From Streptomyces sp. V1I1 (lineage in GTDB: Bacteria; Actinomycetota; Actinomycetes; Streptomycetales; Streptomycetaceae): a DNA stretch of 64,000 nucleotides. Numbering within the stretch: position 1 is the first letter of the stretch; the number at the start of each line of letters is the position of its first letter. The stretch is taken from the NCBI RefSeq assembly GCF_030817355.1, contig NZ_JAUSZH010000001.1, forward strand, positions 2,102,501 to 2,166,500, written 5' to 3'. Below, one piece after another: positions 28,403 through 40,221 of the stretch. The notes beneath the pieces were generated by a model that searched no databases, was not told the DNA's origin, and saw only the letters and a list, made by a program, of their open reading frames with translations. A program made the position numbers and the translations under genes.

Positions 28403-29995
28403 CTAGTCGATCACCGGCGGCACAGCGCCGCGTCGGCGGGCCGTCCACGTCTCTTCGTCTTCCGTCAGGTAGTCCGGACGTGTGGATCCGGTGCGCTCCT
28501 GCTCGTCTTCACCCGACTGCTGCTGGCCAGAGCGGCCGCCCACGAAGCCGGCACCCCCTGCGGTGAAGCCTCGTGCTTCTGGCCGCGCACCGGTAGCACC
28601 GGTGCGCGGGGTGCCAACAACTCCGTTCGCGCTGGGTGTGCCCCGCCCGGTGACCCTGGGTGCACCGTTCGCCGCGTTTGCCCCGATGACTCCGGACTGG
28701 CTGGGCTTCGCAGCGGAGGCACGGCCCGTGGCTGCTCCCTCACCGCCGATGACAGTTCCCCGCGGGATACGAGATCCGGCGGAGCCCGTGGCGGAACGCT
28801 GCGGCGTACCTCCCACGATGCCGTCTCCACGACCAGCCCGAGGACCTCCAGATCCACTTTTGCCCTCACGCCCGGCCATGGGCTGACCAGCCGTACCTGG
28901 CCGACCGGCCATAGGTGTACGGCCAGCAGTTGCAGCGCCGCCAGCGCGCCCCGTAGCGGCGGACCCACCGCCCGTTCCCAGTCGACCAACCGCGCCAGCC
29001 CGCCCCGCCCCAGCCTGGCTGCTTCCAGCGGCCCCCGGCCGACCGACAGCTCCGGCGCGCCCCGTTGGCGCGGAGCTGCCTCCTGAAGTGCCGGGCCGTC
29101 CAACTGCGTCGGCCCTCGGGCCGCCGGTCCTCGGTACTCCCGACGTACCTGTGGACCGCGGCACACCGCCTCGCACGGGGTTCGCGAAGCCGCCCGCCAC
29201 CGGCGGCACCGGACCGCTCGCGGGGCCGACTGGACCGGTGGCAGGGGTGGGCGGAGTAACCCCAGAACTTGTGGTGGGAGCCGGCGGTGCCTTGACGCTG
29301 TCAATCTCCATCGACGTATTCCGGTCCGGGACGGTCGTAGCCGTGCCGATGGCTTCAGCTCGAGACGTGTCAGTTGCAGCGTTGGTCTCCGCTCGCCGAG
29401 GCGCCGTTTGCTGGCTGGTGGAGTCTGAAGCGTCAACGCGTGATGCAGTATCGCCTGACTCGACCCCCCTCCTACTGCCACTATCCGATGGCGGCGGCAC
29501 GTCCGCCTTCAGCGCCCCGGGAAACGTCGGCGCTTCCTGCCCCGCCAGAGACGACTCGGAAACCGCGTAGAACGAGGCCAGGCGGTTCATCTGGTTGATG
29601 GCCTCCTGGCGGTTCTTCTCCACCTTCACGGCCTCGGCGTACTCCGGGTTGGTCTCCTTGCCCGGGGTCAGCGCGAACGCTTCGGGTTTCTTCGCGACCA
29701 GCCGAGTGTCACGCTCCCGCGGCATGGAGTTGATCACCGAGGTCAGGCCCGTGCTCGCGACCGTCATCTGCGTGCCGGCAGCGTTGGCGAATCTGCCCAG
29801 CGCATAGGCGTGCTCGGCAAGCGCCGTTCCAAACCGCTTGAACTCGGTGGCGGCCTCGCCCTTCCACTCGACCTTGCTGACATAGTCGGCAAGCTCCTTC
29901 GCAGCCTGGTTGAGTGCGGTCTTCGCATCTGTGAGCGCCTTGCCCGCAGTCTCCAGGTCCGCCGGGTTGGAGTGCTCGATGAGGTCGAGCATCAC
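28403..29995 (-). CDS. PPE/WXG-like repetitive ESX substrate
   Basis: 530 residues from GTG 29995. The N-terminal ~100 residues are helical with the turn VEWKGEAAT (W-x-G) at about residue 43. A long low-complexity tail rich in Gly/Arg/Ala (repeats such as GRAGAVGRPG) follows from about residue 190 to 490. The end DYLTEDEETWTARRRGAVPPVID is a conserved tail I know from Streptomyces ESX-locus proteins, and YLTED fits YxxxD/E. The start has no ribosome-binding site, and the expected upstream 60 residues lie in another frame at 30006-30188, so the true gene probably begins at 30188. Confidence 0.72.
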   Translation of the reverse strand: MMLDLIEHSNPADLETAGKALTDAKTALNQAAKELADYVSKVEWKGEAATEFKRFGTALAEHAYALGRFANAAGTQMTVASTGLTSVINSMPRERDTRLVAKKPEAFALTPGKETNPEYAEAVKVEKNRQEAINQMNRLASFYAVSESSLAGQEAPTFPGALKADVPPPSDSGSRRGVESGDTASRVDASDSTSQQTAPRRAETNAATDTSRAEAIGTATTVPDRNTSMEIDSVKAPPAPTTSSGVTPPTPATGPVGPASGPVPPVAGGFANPVRGGVPRSTGTSGVPRTGGPRADAVGRPGTSGGSSAPTGRAGAVGRPGAAGSSQAGAGRAGAVGRLGTGGGSAATGRAGGAATAGRTPMAGRPGTAGQPMAGREGKSGSGGPRAGRGDGIVGGTPQRSATGSAGSRIPRGTVIGGEGAATGRASAAKPSQSGVIGANAANGAPRVTGRGTPSANGVVGTPRTGATGARPEARGFTAGGAGFVGGRSGQQQSGEDEQERTGSTRPDYLTEDEETWTARRRGAVPPVID

Positions 29996-30005
29996 GTTGA
30001 GCTGG

Positions 30006-30188
30006 GGCCTCTTCGAAGCTTGTCGTGCCGAAGTACCCGCCTGGACCGCTGCCGGCGCCGAAGCCGATGTCGTCCATCACCTGCGCGAAGCGCTCAAGAG
30101 CATCAGTTGCGCCGAACTGAGTACGGATCTGTGCTGCGTCCGCGGCTTGCTGCTCCTCGGGGGCCAGATCCTTCTTCTTCTCACCCAT
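30006..30188 (-). pseudogene. N-terminal segment of the PPE-like protein, out of frame
   Basis: From ATG 30188 the frame encodes MGEKKKDLAPEEQQAADAAQ and continues through FAQVMDDIGFGAGSGPGGYFGTTSFE. It then becomes a shadow of the downstream gene. Removing one base near 30006 would join it as ...TTSFE-RPQLN-VMLDLIEHSNPADLE, the layout expected for this family. The ATG is six bases after the preceding gene's stop. It could also be a separate short gene, which I consider less likely. Confidence 0.5.
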
Positions 30189-30194
30189 CAGCGA

Positions 30195-30704
30195 TCACCC
30201 CAGGTCCTTCGTACGCGTCTTCTTGTGATCGTCACGCGACTGCTCGGACTCGCCGCTCTTCTCCCCGGGCGCCTTGTCCTGCTGTTGTTGCTGCGCCGCC
30301 CGCTCCTGCTGTGCCTGCTGCTCCTGGAGGACACGAGTCTGGATCGAATGGAACCGCCGCCGCTGGTCCTCCTCGAGGTTGTCGAAGCCAACCTCCGCGC
30401 CGTGCACGGCGATACTCAGCATCGCGATCTGATCGCCAAGGGACTTGGAGAGTTTGACGAGCTCCGCGTGGACCCGGTTGTACTGGTGGAAGAACCCCTC
30501 CGCCTCGCCGAAAGTCATGCCAGTGCCGCTGAAAGAACTCCGGGGAACCGTCTGGGCGGCCACCTTTGCCTTGCCGGCTGCCCCGTCCTCGAGGTCTGCC
30601 AGCAGCTTGTTCACACGCGTCTGGAATCGCTGCAGCGCGCCAACGCCGCGCTCGAGGTCACTCCCACCGGTCGCGCCGACCCCGCCACCCTCTGCATCGA
30701 GCAC
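30195..30704 (-). CDS. ESX-associated helical protein, unknown function
   Basis: 169 residues, almost entirely helical and charged, with a Gln-rich segment (about 128-145) and a Lys/Arg/Asp tail. Probable coiled coil between 60 and 130. No signal peptide or W-x-G. GTG start at 30704 with GGGAGG ten bases upstream. It precedes the PPE-like gene by six bases, so the two products may interact, as PE/PPE or WXG pairs do; this is inferred from position. Confidence 0.72.
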   Translation of the reverse strand: MLDAEGGGVGATGGSDLERGVGALQRFQTRVNKLLADLEDGAAGKAKVAAQTVPRSSFSGTGMTFGEAEGFFHQYNRVHAELVKLSKSLGDQIAMLSIAVHGAEVGFDNLEEDQRRRFHSIQTRVLQEQQAQQERAAQQQQQDKAPGEKSGESEQSRDDHKKTRTKDLG

Positions 30705-30921
30705 GATGCCCGTTCCTCCCCGTTTGCTCCAGCTGTCACACGTTGCGATCGTGGTGACTCGCTCATCACTGATCGCGCAAATACCAGTCTAGCCACTGGC
30801 TATGACAGCCCCAAGTGCCTTATCCATCACGCGACTTCCCTCGGCCTCCAGATGTGACGTCCCAAGAGGCCTATGCGGTTGCAACGTTCTCCGCCATGTC
30901 CGTTTCATTGCGGTCGATCAC

Positions 30922-32214
30922 TCAGCCACGCGCCTCCCCCGTGATCCGCCTCGTCCGCCGCCGGGCATCGCGCAGGGCCACCGCACCACCAGCAATTGCC
31001 GCGACCAGGACGCCACCGCCCACAACGACATAGGTCGCGAGGCGTGCGTTGCGCTCCTCCGCCGTCTCTCCGAGGTGGAGTTCGGCCGGGGTCGGGGCCT
31101 CCGCCTTCGCCACGCCTTCGTGGGCGACCGGCTTCTCGATCGGCTCGTCGTCCTCGGTCAGAGCGCGCACCGGGTCGACGACGCCCCAGCCCACCAGGCG
31201 GTCATGGCCAGGGATCGACCGTTCCGCGGTCTGCTGGATCTGGGCCACGATCTGCCGCTGGGTCCAGTCCTTGTGCTTGCTCTTGATCAGGGCGGCGATA
31301 CCGGCCACGTACGGGGCGGAGAAACTGGTGCCGCTGTCGGCGCAGTGACCGCCACCCGGGACCGTCGTCACCATGTCCACTCCAGGGGCCGCGATGCCGA
31401 CGAAGTCGCCCGACTGGGAGAAGGCCGCTCGTTCGTTGTTGCGGTCCGACGACGCGACCGCGAGAACGCCCTCGTAGGACGCGGGGTACGTCTTCTTGAC
31501 GTTGCCCCCGAGGCCGTCGTTGCCCGCCGAGGCCACGACCACGATGTCCTTCGCAAGAGCCCGGCCCACGGCCTCCTTCAACTGGGGGGCCGGCTCGACC
31601 GCGTTGGCGGTGTCCTGGGAGATGTTGATGACACCCGCACCCTTGTCGATCGCGTGCTGGATGGCCGCGGCGAGCGTCTTGGCGGTGCCGCGGCCCTCCG
31701 CGTCGTTCTGCTGGATGGGGATGATCGTGGCATCAGGGGCGAGGCCTACGAAACCAGTGCCTTTCGCCGGGTGTGCGGCGATGATGCCCGCGACCTTGGT
31801 GCCGTGGCCCACTGTGTCCGTGGTGCCGTCCTCCTTGCCGCGCTCGACCTTGTTACCGTTCGCGTCCTTCGGAATCTTGGGGATCAGGTTCACGCCGCTC
31901 TTGACGTCCACCGCGGCCTTGAGCTGCGGGTGCCGGATGTCGACTCCGGTGTCGATGACCGCGACCTTCACGCCCTTGCCGGTGGACTGCTTCCACAACT
32001 CGTCGAGCAATACCCGCTGCAACGCCCAAGGGCGGCCCTCGTAGTTCTTGTTCGGAAAGGTGCACTGGGTCGTGTCGGCGACGGCGGGGGCCGCGGGTGC
32101 CACCGGCGTCCCGACCAGGGCGACTGCCGCTGCGCCCGCAACCATGAACAGGCGTCGACGGAATCCACGGGCGTACGCCGTGCTTCCGGAACGCCTTCGA
32201 TCGGTGTACGTCAT
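30922..32214 (-). CDS. mycP: Type VII secretion mycosin (MycP)
   Basis: 430 residues. Signal peptide (about 18-47), S8 peptidase with Asp88 (VIDTG), His137 (TVGHGT), Asn232 (SAGNDG) and Ser297 (SGTSFSA), then a linker and a C-terminal transmembrane helix (TYVVVGGGVLVAAIAGGAVAL) with RRRTRR at the cytoplasmic end. Mycosins cap and stabilise the ESX complex on the outer face. ATG 32214 begins 13 bases after eccB; the frame is open further upstream but only as eccB shadow. All catalytic residues present. Confidence 0.94.
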   Translation of the reverse strand: MTYTDRRRSGSTAYARGFRRRLFMVAGAAAVALVGTPVAPAAPAVADTTQCTFPNKNYEGRPWALQRVLLDELWKQSTGKGVKVAVIDTGVDIRHPQLKAAVDVKSGVNLIPKIPKDANGNKVERGKEDGTTDTVGHGTKVAGIIAAHPAKGTGFVGLAPDATIIPIQQNDAEGRGTAKTLAAAIQHAIDKGAGVINISQDTANAVEPAPQLKEAVGRALAKDIVVVASAGNDGLGGNVKKTYPASYEGVLAVASSDRNNERAAFSQSGDFVGIAAPGVDMVTTVPGGGHCADSGTSFSAPYVAGIAALIKSKHKDWTQRQIVAQIQQTAERSIPGHDRLVGWGVVDPVRALTEDDEPIEKPVAHEGVAKAEAPTPAELHLGETAEERNARLATYVVVGGGVLVAAIAGGAVALRDARRRTRRITGEARG

Positions 32215-32227
32215 GTCTGCCCGGCCC

Positions 32228-33754
32228 TCACGAACCCTGCGGCTGCTTCGCAGCCCCGGTCGACAGACGCGGGCCGGTCGGCAGGAAGGTCGACCAGGCT
32301 GCCGGCACCGGCACCGGATCGACGTCCTTGTATCCGAGCCTGTTCTGCGCCTGCTGTGCCTCCTGCTGCCGTTGCTCGCGCTCCGTCTTGGAGCCCGAGT
32401 CACCGATGCCGGAGGAGTCCGTCGCACTGTCGCTGTTGGACTGCATGGCATAGCGCAGGCCGGTGTCCGTGACCAGGAACAGGAAGCCCGAGCTGGTCGT
32501 GGCGCCCTTGAACTGGCGGAAGAGCAGTCCCGAGCCCGGTGTGACGTACGCGCTGCTGGCCCCGGTCGGCAGGACCGCGGGGAAGTCGGTGCCCGCCCAG
32601 GTGCTGAGCGTGGTGGAGCCGTTGTCCTCGTCGACCTTGCGCAGGACGTTGCACACGGTGTTACGGCTGCCTTCCGCGGCACTCGCCGAGTTGACCGGCC
32701 GCGGTGCGCTGGCCGGCCACTTCTTGTCCTGGCCGAATGCGGCTCCCGGCTGGAAGGTCGCGGCGCTGACGGACTTCGCCCGGCCGGCCTGACCGAGACC
32801 GATCAGGTCGCGGCTGCTGAGCAGCAGCTTCGCGGTGAAGTCCGACACCGGAGCCACCCGGCCCGGCAGGACGACGTACTGCTGGTTCCTGGTTCCGTCG
32901 GTCGCCTTCAGGATCATGCCGACGCGGTTCGCGTCGGACTCGAGGTCGCCGGGCACGTTGGCGTCGTCGCCGGGGATGCCCTGGATCTTGGGGAACGAGA
33001 CGGGGTCTCCCTTGTGCAGGGTTTCCAACCAGGCTGTGGACACCCGCTGCGGTGCGCGGCCCTGGCCGACCAGCTGGCGCAGCAGCAGTTCGTCGTCGGC
33101 CACGGCGTACGCGGTTCCCCCGGCGTCGACGACATAGCGGGCCTTGTCGGAGTTCCGCACGTAGATCAGGTCACCGCCGCGCAGCCGGCTCGCGCCCTCG
33201 GTCTTCTTGTGCTCCCGGTCCGCGAAGACGAACGCGGCCTTCGCGATGGTCCGGCCGCCTTCGCCGGGGCGCTCGCACACCGCCCAGCGCTTGGCGGCGC
33301 CGGCGTCCTTGGCCGCGGGCAGCCGGTCAGGGGCATACGGGATGCCGAGCGTCGCGCCGTGCGGAATCTTGCCGCTGTCGAGCACCGACTCGTCGACATT
33401 GATGACCTTGCCCTTGTCCGGGTCGAGCAAGAGCTTGGCGGACGACATGTTCAGCACCGGATGGAGCTGAACCTTGCCCTTCGTCTTCAACACCACATAC
33501 CTGGTGGTGGACTTGCTGGCAATGATCACGTGCTCCTTGGGCTTGTCCCAGCCCTTGGCCGCTACGGGCTTGAACATGCCCCAGGCCCCGAACACCGCGA
33601 GAACCACCACTCCGACGATGGCTCCAGGGACCACCGCGCGCAGCGGCCGCGGCGCCCCCTCCTCCGAGCCGGTGGCGTTCGGCTGCACGAACTGCGCGAT
33701 CAGTCTCCGCTTCGCGAAGGTGTAGGCGTTGAGTTCGTCCCGTCGTGATGCCAT
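32228..33754 (-). CDS. eccB: Type VII secretion protein EccB
   Basis: About 508 residues from ATG 33754 (MASRRDELNAYTFAKRRLIAQF), the usual EccB start; 16 extra residues are possible from 33802. Single N-terminal membrane helix (residues about 43-65) and a large extracytoplasmic domain with the R-repeat propeller typical of EccB, including two cysteines (WAVCERPG, NTVCNVLRK). The Gln-rich tail is followed by PAAWSTFLPTGPRLS. EccB is part of the ESX core complex with EccC, EccD and EccE. First gene of the minus-strand half-operon with mycP. Confidence 0.95.
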   Translation of the reverse strand: MASRRDELNAYTFAKRRLIAQFVQPNATGSEEGAPRPLRAVVPGAIVGVVVLAVFGAWGMFKPVAAKGWDKPKEHVIIASKSTTRYVVLKTKGKVQLHPVLNMSSAKLLLDPDKGKVINVDESVLDSGKIPHGATLGIPYAPDRLPAAKDAGAAKRWAVCERPGEGGRTIAKAAFVFADREHKKTEGASRLRGGDLIYVRNSDKARYVVDAGGTAYAVADDELLLRQLVGQGRAPQRVSTAWLETLHKGDPVSFPKIQGIPGDDANVPGDLESDANRVGMILKATDGTRNQQYVVLPGRVAPVSDFTAKLLLSSRDLIGLGQAGRAKSVSAATFQPGAAFGQDKKWPASAPRPVNSASAAEGSRNTVCNVLRKVDEDNGSTTLSTWAGTDFPAVLPTGASSAYVTPGSGLLFRQFKGATTSSGFLFLVTDTGLRYAMQSNSDSATDSSGIGDSGSKTEREQRQQEAQQAQNRLGYKDVDPVPVPAAWSTFLPTGPRLSTGAAKQPQGS

Positions 33755-33935
33755 CTGTCCGCTGTCCCTCTCCCCGCTGGACGGCCAGGTTCCCATATTC
33801 ACGGAGACGGCCTGCCGCCATGCCGCCCCCTACTATGCCTGCTGGGGTTCACGACCAACTGCTCAGGTAGGGTGATCGCCCCGGCCAACGCCCGTGGAAA
33901 ATTGGTAATTACGGACACGAGGGGGCAACGCGGCG
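33755..33935. promoter_or_regulatory. Divergent promoter region of eccB and eccE
   Basis: 181 bases between the starts of two core genes. On the plus strand TAGGGT at about 33878-33883 fits the Streptomyces -10 pattern TAGRRT, 53 bases ahead of the eccE ATG. On the minus strand CATAGT near 33838-33833 is a weaker -10 candidate for eccB. No strong -35 boxes. GAGGGGG at about 33919 serves eccE as ribosome-binding site. Confidence 0.35.
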
Positions 33936-35255
33936 ATGGGTACTGCGACGCGCGCGCGAACTGGGCGGACTTCCGGACGGAGCCCAGCCCCTTCCCGGGG
34001 GCAACGCAGCAACGCCCCGACGGCTCCCCCTGCGAAGACCACGCTGCGCCCTCTGTCGCGGACCAGCCGCTTCGGCCCCTTCCAGCTGCGCCAGCTCGTG
34101 CTGGTGGAGGGTGCGTTGGCGCTGGCGCTGGTCGGTGTGGCGCTCGGCGATCTGTGGCTGGTGCCCACCCTGTCGGTCGCGGGTGCGCTCGTAGTCCTGG
34201 CGTTCATACGGCGCCGGGGTCACGCCATCCAGGACTGGCTGTCGACCGCCATGGCGCTGCGGTCGCGGCGCCGCAATGCCATGCCGGCCACGCCCGACAC
34301 CGATCCGTCACTGGGCCCGGTGGCGGAGGGAATGCCCGGATTCCGGCCGTTCACCTATGTCGACCGCAATCGGCGCACGGTCGGCATGCTCGGCGACGGC
34401 ACCTTTCTGACCGCGGTTGTGAGGGTGGAGGCGAGCGGTGCCGCGCTGCGGCCCGCCTTCGGCGCACGCGCACTGCCAATGTCCCTCCTCGGCGGTGCCC
34501 TTGAGGTGGACGACATCGTGCTGGAGTCCGTGCAGCTGGTGCAGCAGGTGCGCTCGGCCCCCGCCCCGCATCTGCCCCAGCAGTCGGTGGCCCGGCTGTC
34601 GTACGCCCCGCTGCAGGAGCGGACCGGGGCCCCCGCACTGAGGTTGACGTGGGTGGCGGTGAAGCTGGATCCGGAGCTGTGCCGCGAAGCCGTCGAGGCG
34701 CGGGGCGGCGGTGTCGAAGGCGCCCAGCGCTGCCTGGTACGTGTGGCGGACCATGTGGCGAGCCGTATCACCGGAGCCGGGTTCCGGGCCGTGGTACTGG
34801 ATCAGGAAGAGTTGAACTCCACCATGGCGACTTCGGCCTGCGCCAGCCCGAGGCTGTCGGCCCGCGCGGGCCGGCCGGATGCCGCACCGCAGCGGCGTAC
34901 CGCCGAGACAGCACGCGTGTGGCGGTGCGACGACCGCTGGCACACCACGTATGCGGTGGGCCGCTGGCCCGAGTTGGGACGCGGGGCGTCTCCGCTCCCC
35001 AGACTGGTGGCACTGCTCACCGCGGTCCCGGCGTACGCGACCACTTTCAGCCTCACCATGCGGCGCGGCTCACACCAGGGAGCGATGACCGTGGGCGGCC
35101 ACGTACGCATCACCGGCGGCACCGACACCGAACTGGTCGGGGTACGGCGGGCATTGGAGCATGCCGCGCGGTCGGCGAAAGTTGGTCTGGTGCGACTGGA
35201 CCGTGAACAACTGCCGGGCGTACTTGCGACGCTGCCGTTGGGAGGTGCGCGGTGA
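33936..35255 (+). CDS. eccE: Type VII secretion protein EccE
   Basis: 439 residues. A basic, low-complexity N-terminus (about 1-45) precedes two membrane helices (about 52-90), and the remainder is a cytoplasmic alpha/beta domain starting with the family-typical FRPFTYVDRNRRTVGMLGDG. EccE sits on the rim of the ESX core complex. Its stop overlaps the next GTG by four bases (GTGA), so the downstream gene is co-translated. Confidence 0.9.
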   Translation: MGTATRARTGRTSGRSPAPSRGQRSNAPTAPPAKTTLRPLSRTSRFGPFQLRQLVLVEGALALALVGVALGDLWLVPTLSVAGALVVLAFIRRRGHAIQDWLSTAMALRSRRRNAMPATPDTDPSLGPVAEGMPGFRPFTYVDRNRRTVGMLGDGTFLTAVVRVEASGAALRPAFGARALPMSLLGGALEVDDIVLESVQLVQQVRSAPAPHLPQQSVARLSYAPLQERTGAPALRLTWVAVKLDPELCREAVEARGGGVEGAQRCLVRVADHVASRITGAGFRAVVLDQEELNSTMATSACASPRLSARAGRPDAAPQRRTAETARVWRCDDRWHTTYAVGRWPELGRGASPLPRLVALLTAVPAYATTFSLTMRRGSHQGAMTVGGHVRITGGTDTELVGVRRALEHAARSAKVGLVRLDREQLPGVLATLPLGGAR

Positions 35256-35974
35256 TGGCCGGGACGACCGGATCGGCGCGCGGACTGCGGGGGTTGCTCG
35301 GTCCGCGCCACGCAGGGCACACCATGTCCGCGGACCATCTGGGCGCGCTGTCCCTGCCGGTGGGGGACGACGGCGTGGTGATCGGTGAGGACGCTGAGGG
35401 TCGCCCGCAGATGGTGGGGTTCCACCGTTCGACACCGTACGACGTACTGCTGATCGGCGGCCTCTGGACAGCTCAGGTGCTGGCTCTGCGTGCGGCGGGC
35501 ACGGGCGCGCGGGTGACGGTCGAAACCGGACGTGCCCAGGAGTGGACCCTCCTGGCGCAGGCCGCGGGTGCAGGCCTTGACTGCATCACGCTCCACGACG
35601 TGGGGCGCGTTCCGCCGATGGGCGCGACAGTGGGCAGTCCGGTGGTGGTGGTACGTGACTGCGGCATGCGGCCACCGCGAGGGCGCGTCGTGTCGTCACC
35701 GTGGCAGTCGGTACTGACGCTGCTGCCGTATCTGAGTCCGGTGGCGCCCCGGTTGATGCGGGACTCCACGCTGGTGGGCATCCAGCGGGTCTCACCGCGG
35801 GAGGCGGAGCAGATAGGCCGGATCCTGGCACTGTCGCAGGCCGAGATCGAAGCACTGCCGACTCTCGCGGACGGTGTCACCCTCTGGTGCGCAGGACGTG
35901 AGCGCCACTGGGTGATGACGAGTGCCACAGACGCGGAGTCCGGCTTGCTGGGCGTGGCTCGGCGGATGGACTGA
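35252..35974 (+). CDS. ESX-linked protein coupled to EccE, unknown function
   Basis: 240 residues, alpha/beta, no signal peptide; beta-strand and helix alternation (PYDVLLIGGLWTAQVLALRA, GARVTVETGRAQEW) suggests a Rossmann-like or nucleotide-binding fold with no P-loop. The C-terminal third, LVGIQRVSP...TLADGVTLWC...GLLGVARRMD, is repeated in diverged form 0.5 kb downstream. Translationally coupled to eccE, so likely an EccE partner or regulator of the complex. Not assigned to a named Esp/Ecc family. Confidence 0.78.
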   Translation: MMAGTTGSARGLRGLLGPRHAGHTMSADHLGALSLPVGDDGVVIGEDAEGRPQMVGFHRSTPYDVLLIGGLWTAQVLALRAAGTGARVTVETGRAQEWTLLAQAAGAGLDCITLHDVGRVPPMGATVGSPVVVVRDCGMRPPRGRVVSSPWQSVLTLLPYLSPVAPRLMRDSTLVGIQRVSPREAEQIGRILALSQAEIEALPTLADGVTLWCAGRERHWVMTSATDAESGLLGVARRMD

Positions 35975-36102
35975 GTTCCGCCGTTGGTCGGGAAAGAGCT
36001 GCCTTAGGATGCTCGTAGTGACGCTGAGTTGCGTCCAACTACGCGACGCTTCTTGGCGCGTAGAGCATTTCATCTCGGCCGCACCGAAGGGAAGCTTGAC
36101 TG

Positions 36103-36336
36103 ATGGGGAGCGCACAGGAGAAGGAAGAGCTGTACGCCCTCGACATCTCTGGCGTCGAGTGGCTCAGCGCCCCCGGCACGAGTGAGGACGAGGAGCGGGT
36201 GGAGATCGCACATCTGCCGGGTGGGGCCGTAGCCATGCGATCGTCCCTGGATCCGGAGACCGTGCTGCGATACACCGAAGCCGAGTGGCGGGCGTTTGTA
36301 CTCGGTGCGCGTGACGGGGAATTCGATCTGCGCTGA
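36103..36336 (+). CDS. DUF397-like protein
   Basis: 77 residues: ISGVEWLSAPGTSEDEERVEIAHLPGGAVAMRSSLDPETVLRYTEAEWRAFVLGARDGEFD matches the DUF397 pattern (W-x-S then V-E-V-A, then a final EW..F..G...GEFD). Such proteins usually pair with an adjacent XRE regulator in Streptomyces and influence development or act as antitoxin-like partners. Here none is adjacent; the nearest XRE gene is 11 kb away and frameshifted. ATG 36103 has GAAGGGAAG upstream. Confidence 0.85.
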   Translation: MGSAQEKEELYALDISGVEWLSAPGTSEDEERVEIAHLPGGAVAMRSSLDPETVLRYTEAEWRAFVLGARDGEFDLR

Positions 36337-36434
36337 GAGCGCCGAACGGCTAGGAAGGTCCCGGGCGGCGGACAGCAGCGCATTTCACTGCACGAGTTGG
36401 GGCGGTCCGCCGCAGCGCAACTCGACGGCAGCTG

Positions 36435-36677
36435 ATGGCTGAAGCGGGGCCGCGGGATGTGGCCGCCTCCGGTCTGGTGGGCATCCAGCGCGTCTCGCCC
36501 GACGAGGCCGCGCAGATCGGGCGCATCATGCATCTTCCGCGGCCCGAGACGGAGGCGCTGTCCACGCTCGCGGACGGTGTCACACTTTGGTGCACGGCTC
36601 GGGACCGGCAGTTCGTCATGACACAGGCCACGGATGCCGAGACCGGATTGTTGGGCAGCGCCCGCCGGATGGACTGA
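36435..36677 (+). CDS. Partial diverged copy of the EccE-coupled protein
   Basis: 80 residues. From LVGIQRVSP to ARRMD the sequence aligns with the last 67 residues of the gene at 35252-35974, with 50 identities by my count. It lacks the first two-thirds of that protein, and the ATG has no clear ribosome-binding site. The same frame is open upstream for about 30 codons without obvious homology. It may be a remnant of a duplication, or a short stand-alone version of that C-terminal domain. Confidence 0.6.
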   Translation: MAEAGPRDVAASGLVGIQRVSPDEAAQIGRIMHLPRPETEALSTLADGVTLWCTARDRQFVMTQATDAETGLLGSARRMD

Positions 36678-36971
36678 CAGGGCCGGGGGCCCTTCCGTAC
36701 GTACGCAGTTGTACGGTTTTGACCCGTCGGCTTCCTTGCAGTGCACCCCACCCGGATCACTTGGGGGCGGGGCGTGACGTACGGGACAGCAGCCGACGGG
36801 CTGTCGGCCCTGCCGGTCCGGCATTGTTGACGATTAGGGTGGGACAGGGCGCGGCAGAAGAACCTGCGGGCGTGTTGACGGCGTCCCTAGGGGGAGAGCC
36901 GGGCCGATCGGACGAAGAGGTCGCCCCCACCCACCACGGCACACGGGTGCTCGACCACACCAGGAGGCAAA
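36678..36971. other. Intergenic region before the MinD/EspI-like gene
   Basis: 294 bases with no supportable gene. It carries the AGGAGG ribosome-binding site of the next gene at about 36961 and presumably its promoter; I could not pick a convincing -35/-10 pair. Confidence 0.4.
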
Positions 36972-40025
<3,054 letters not shown>

Positions 40026-40046
40026 CGCGACAGAGGTCTGAACCAA

Positions 40047-40082
40047 TGAGGGCCCGCACCGTCTCCACGGTGCGGGCCCTCA
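40047..40082 (+). terminator. Strong terminator closing the ESX locus
   Basis: TGAGGGCCCGCACCGT (40047-40062) and ACGGTGCGGGCCCTCA (40067-40082) form a perfect 16-bp stem with a 4-base CTCC loop, 21 bases after the MinD/EspI-like stop. It separates the ESX locus from the peptide transporter operon. Confidence 0.85.
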
Positions 40083-40221
40083 GCGTATTCCCGCAGCCCA
40101 CACGGGGTTTGACGGCCCGTTGACGCAATCGACCGCCGCTGATAAACCTCGCTTCACCAATTGGCGAACCAGAGCTCAACCTGCCTTCTCCGAGCGAGTG
40201 ATGACGCGAGGTCCCCGTCCT

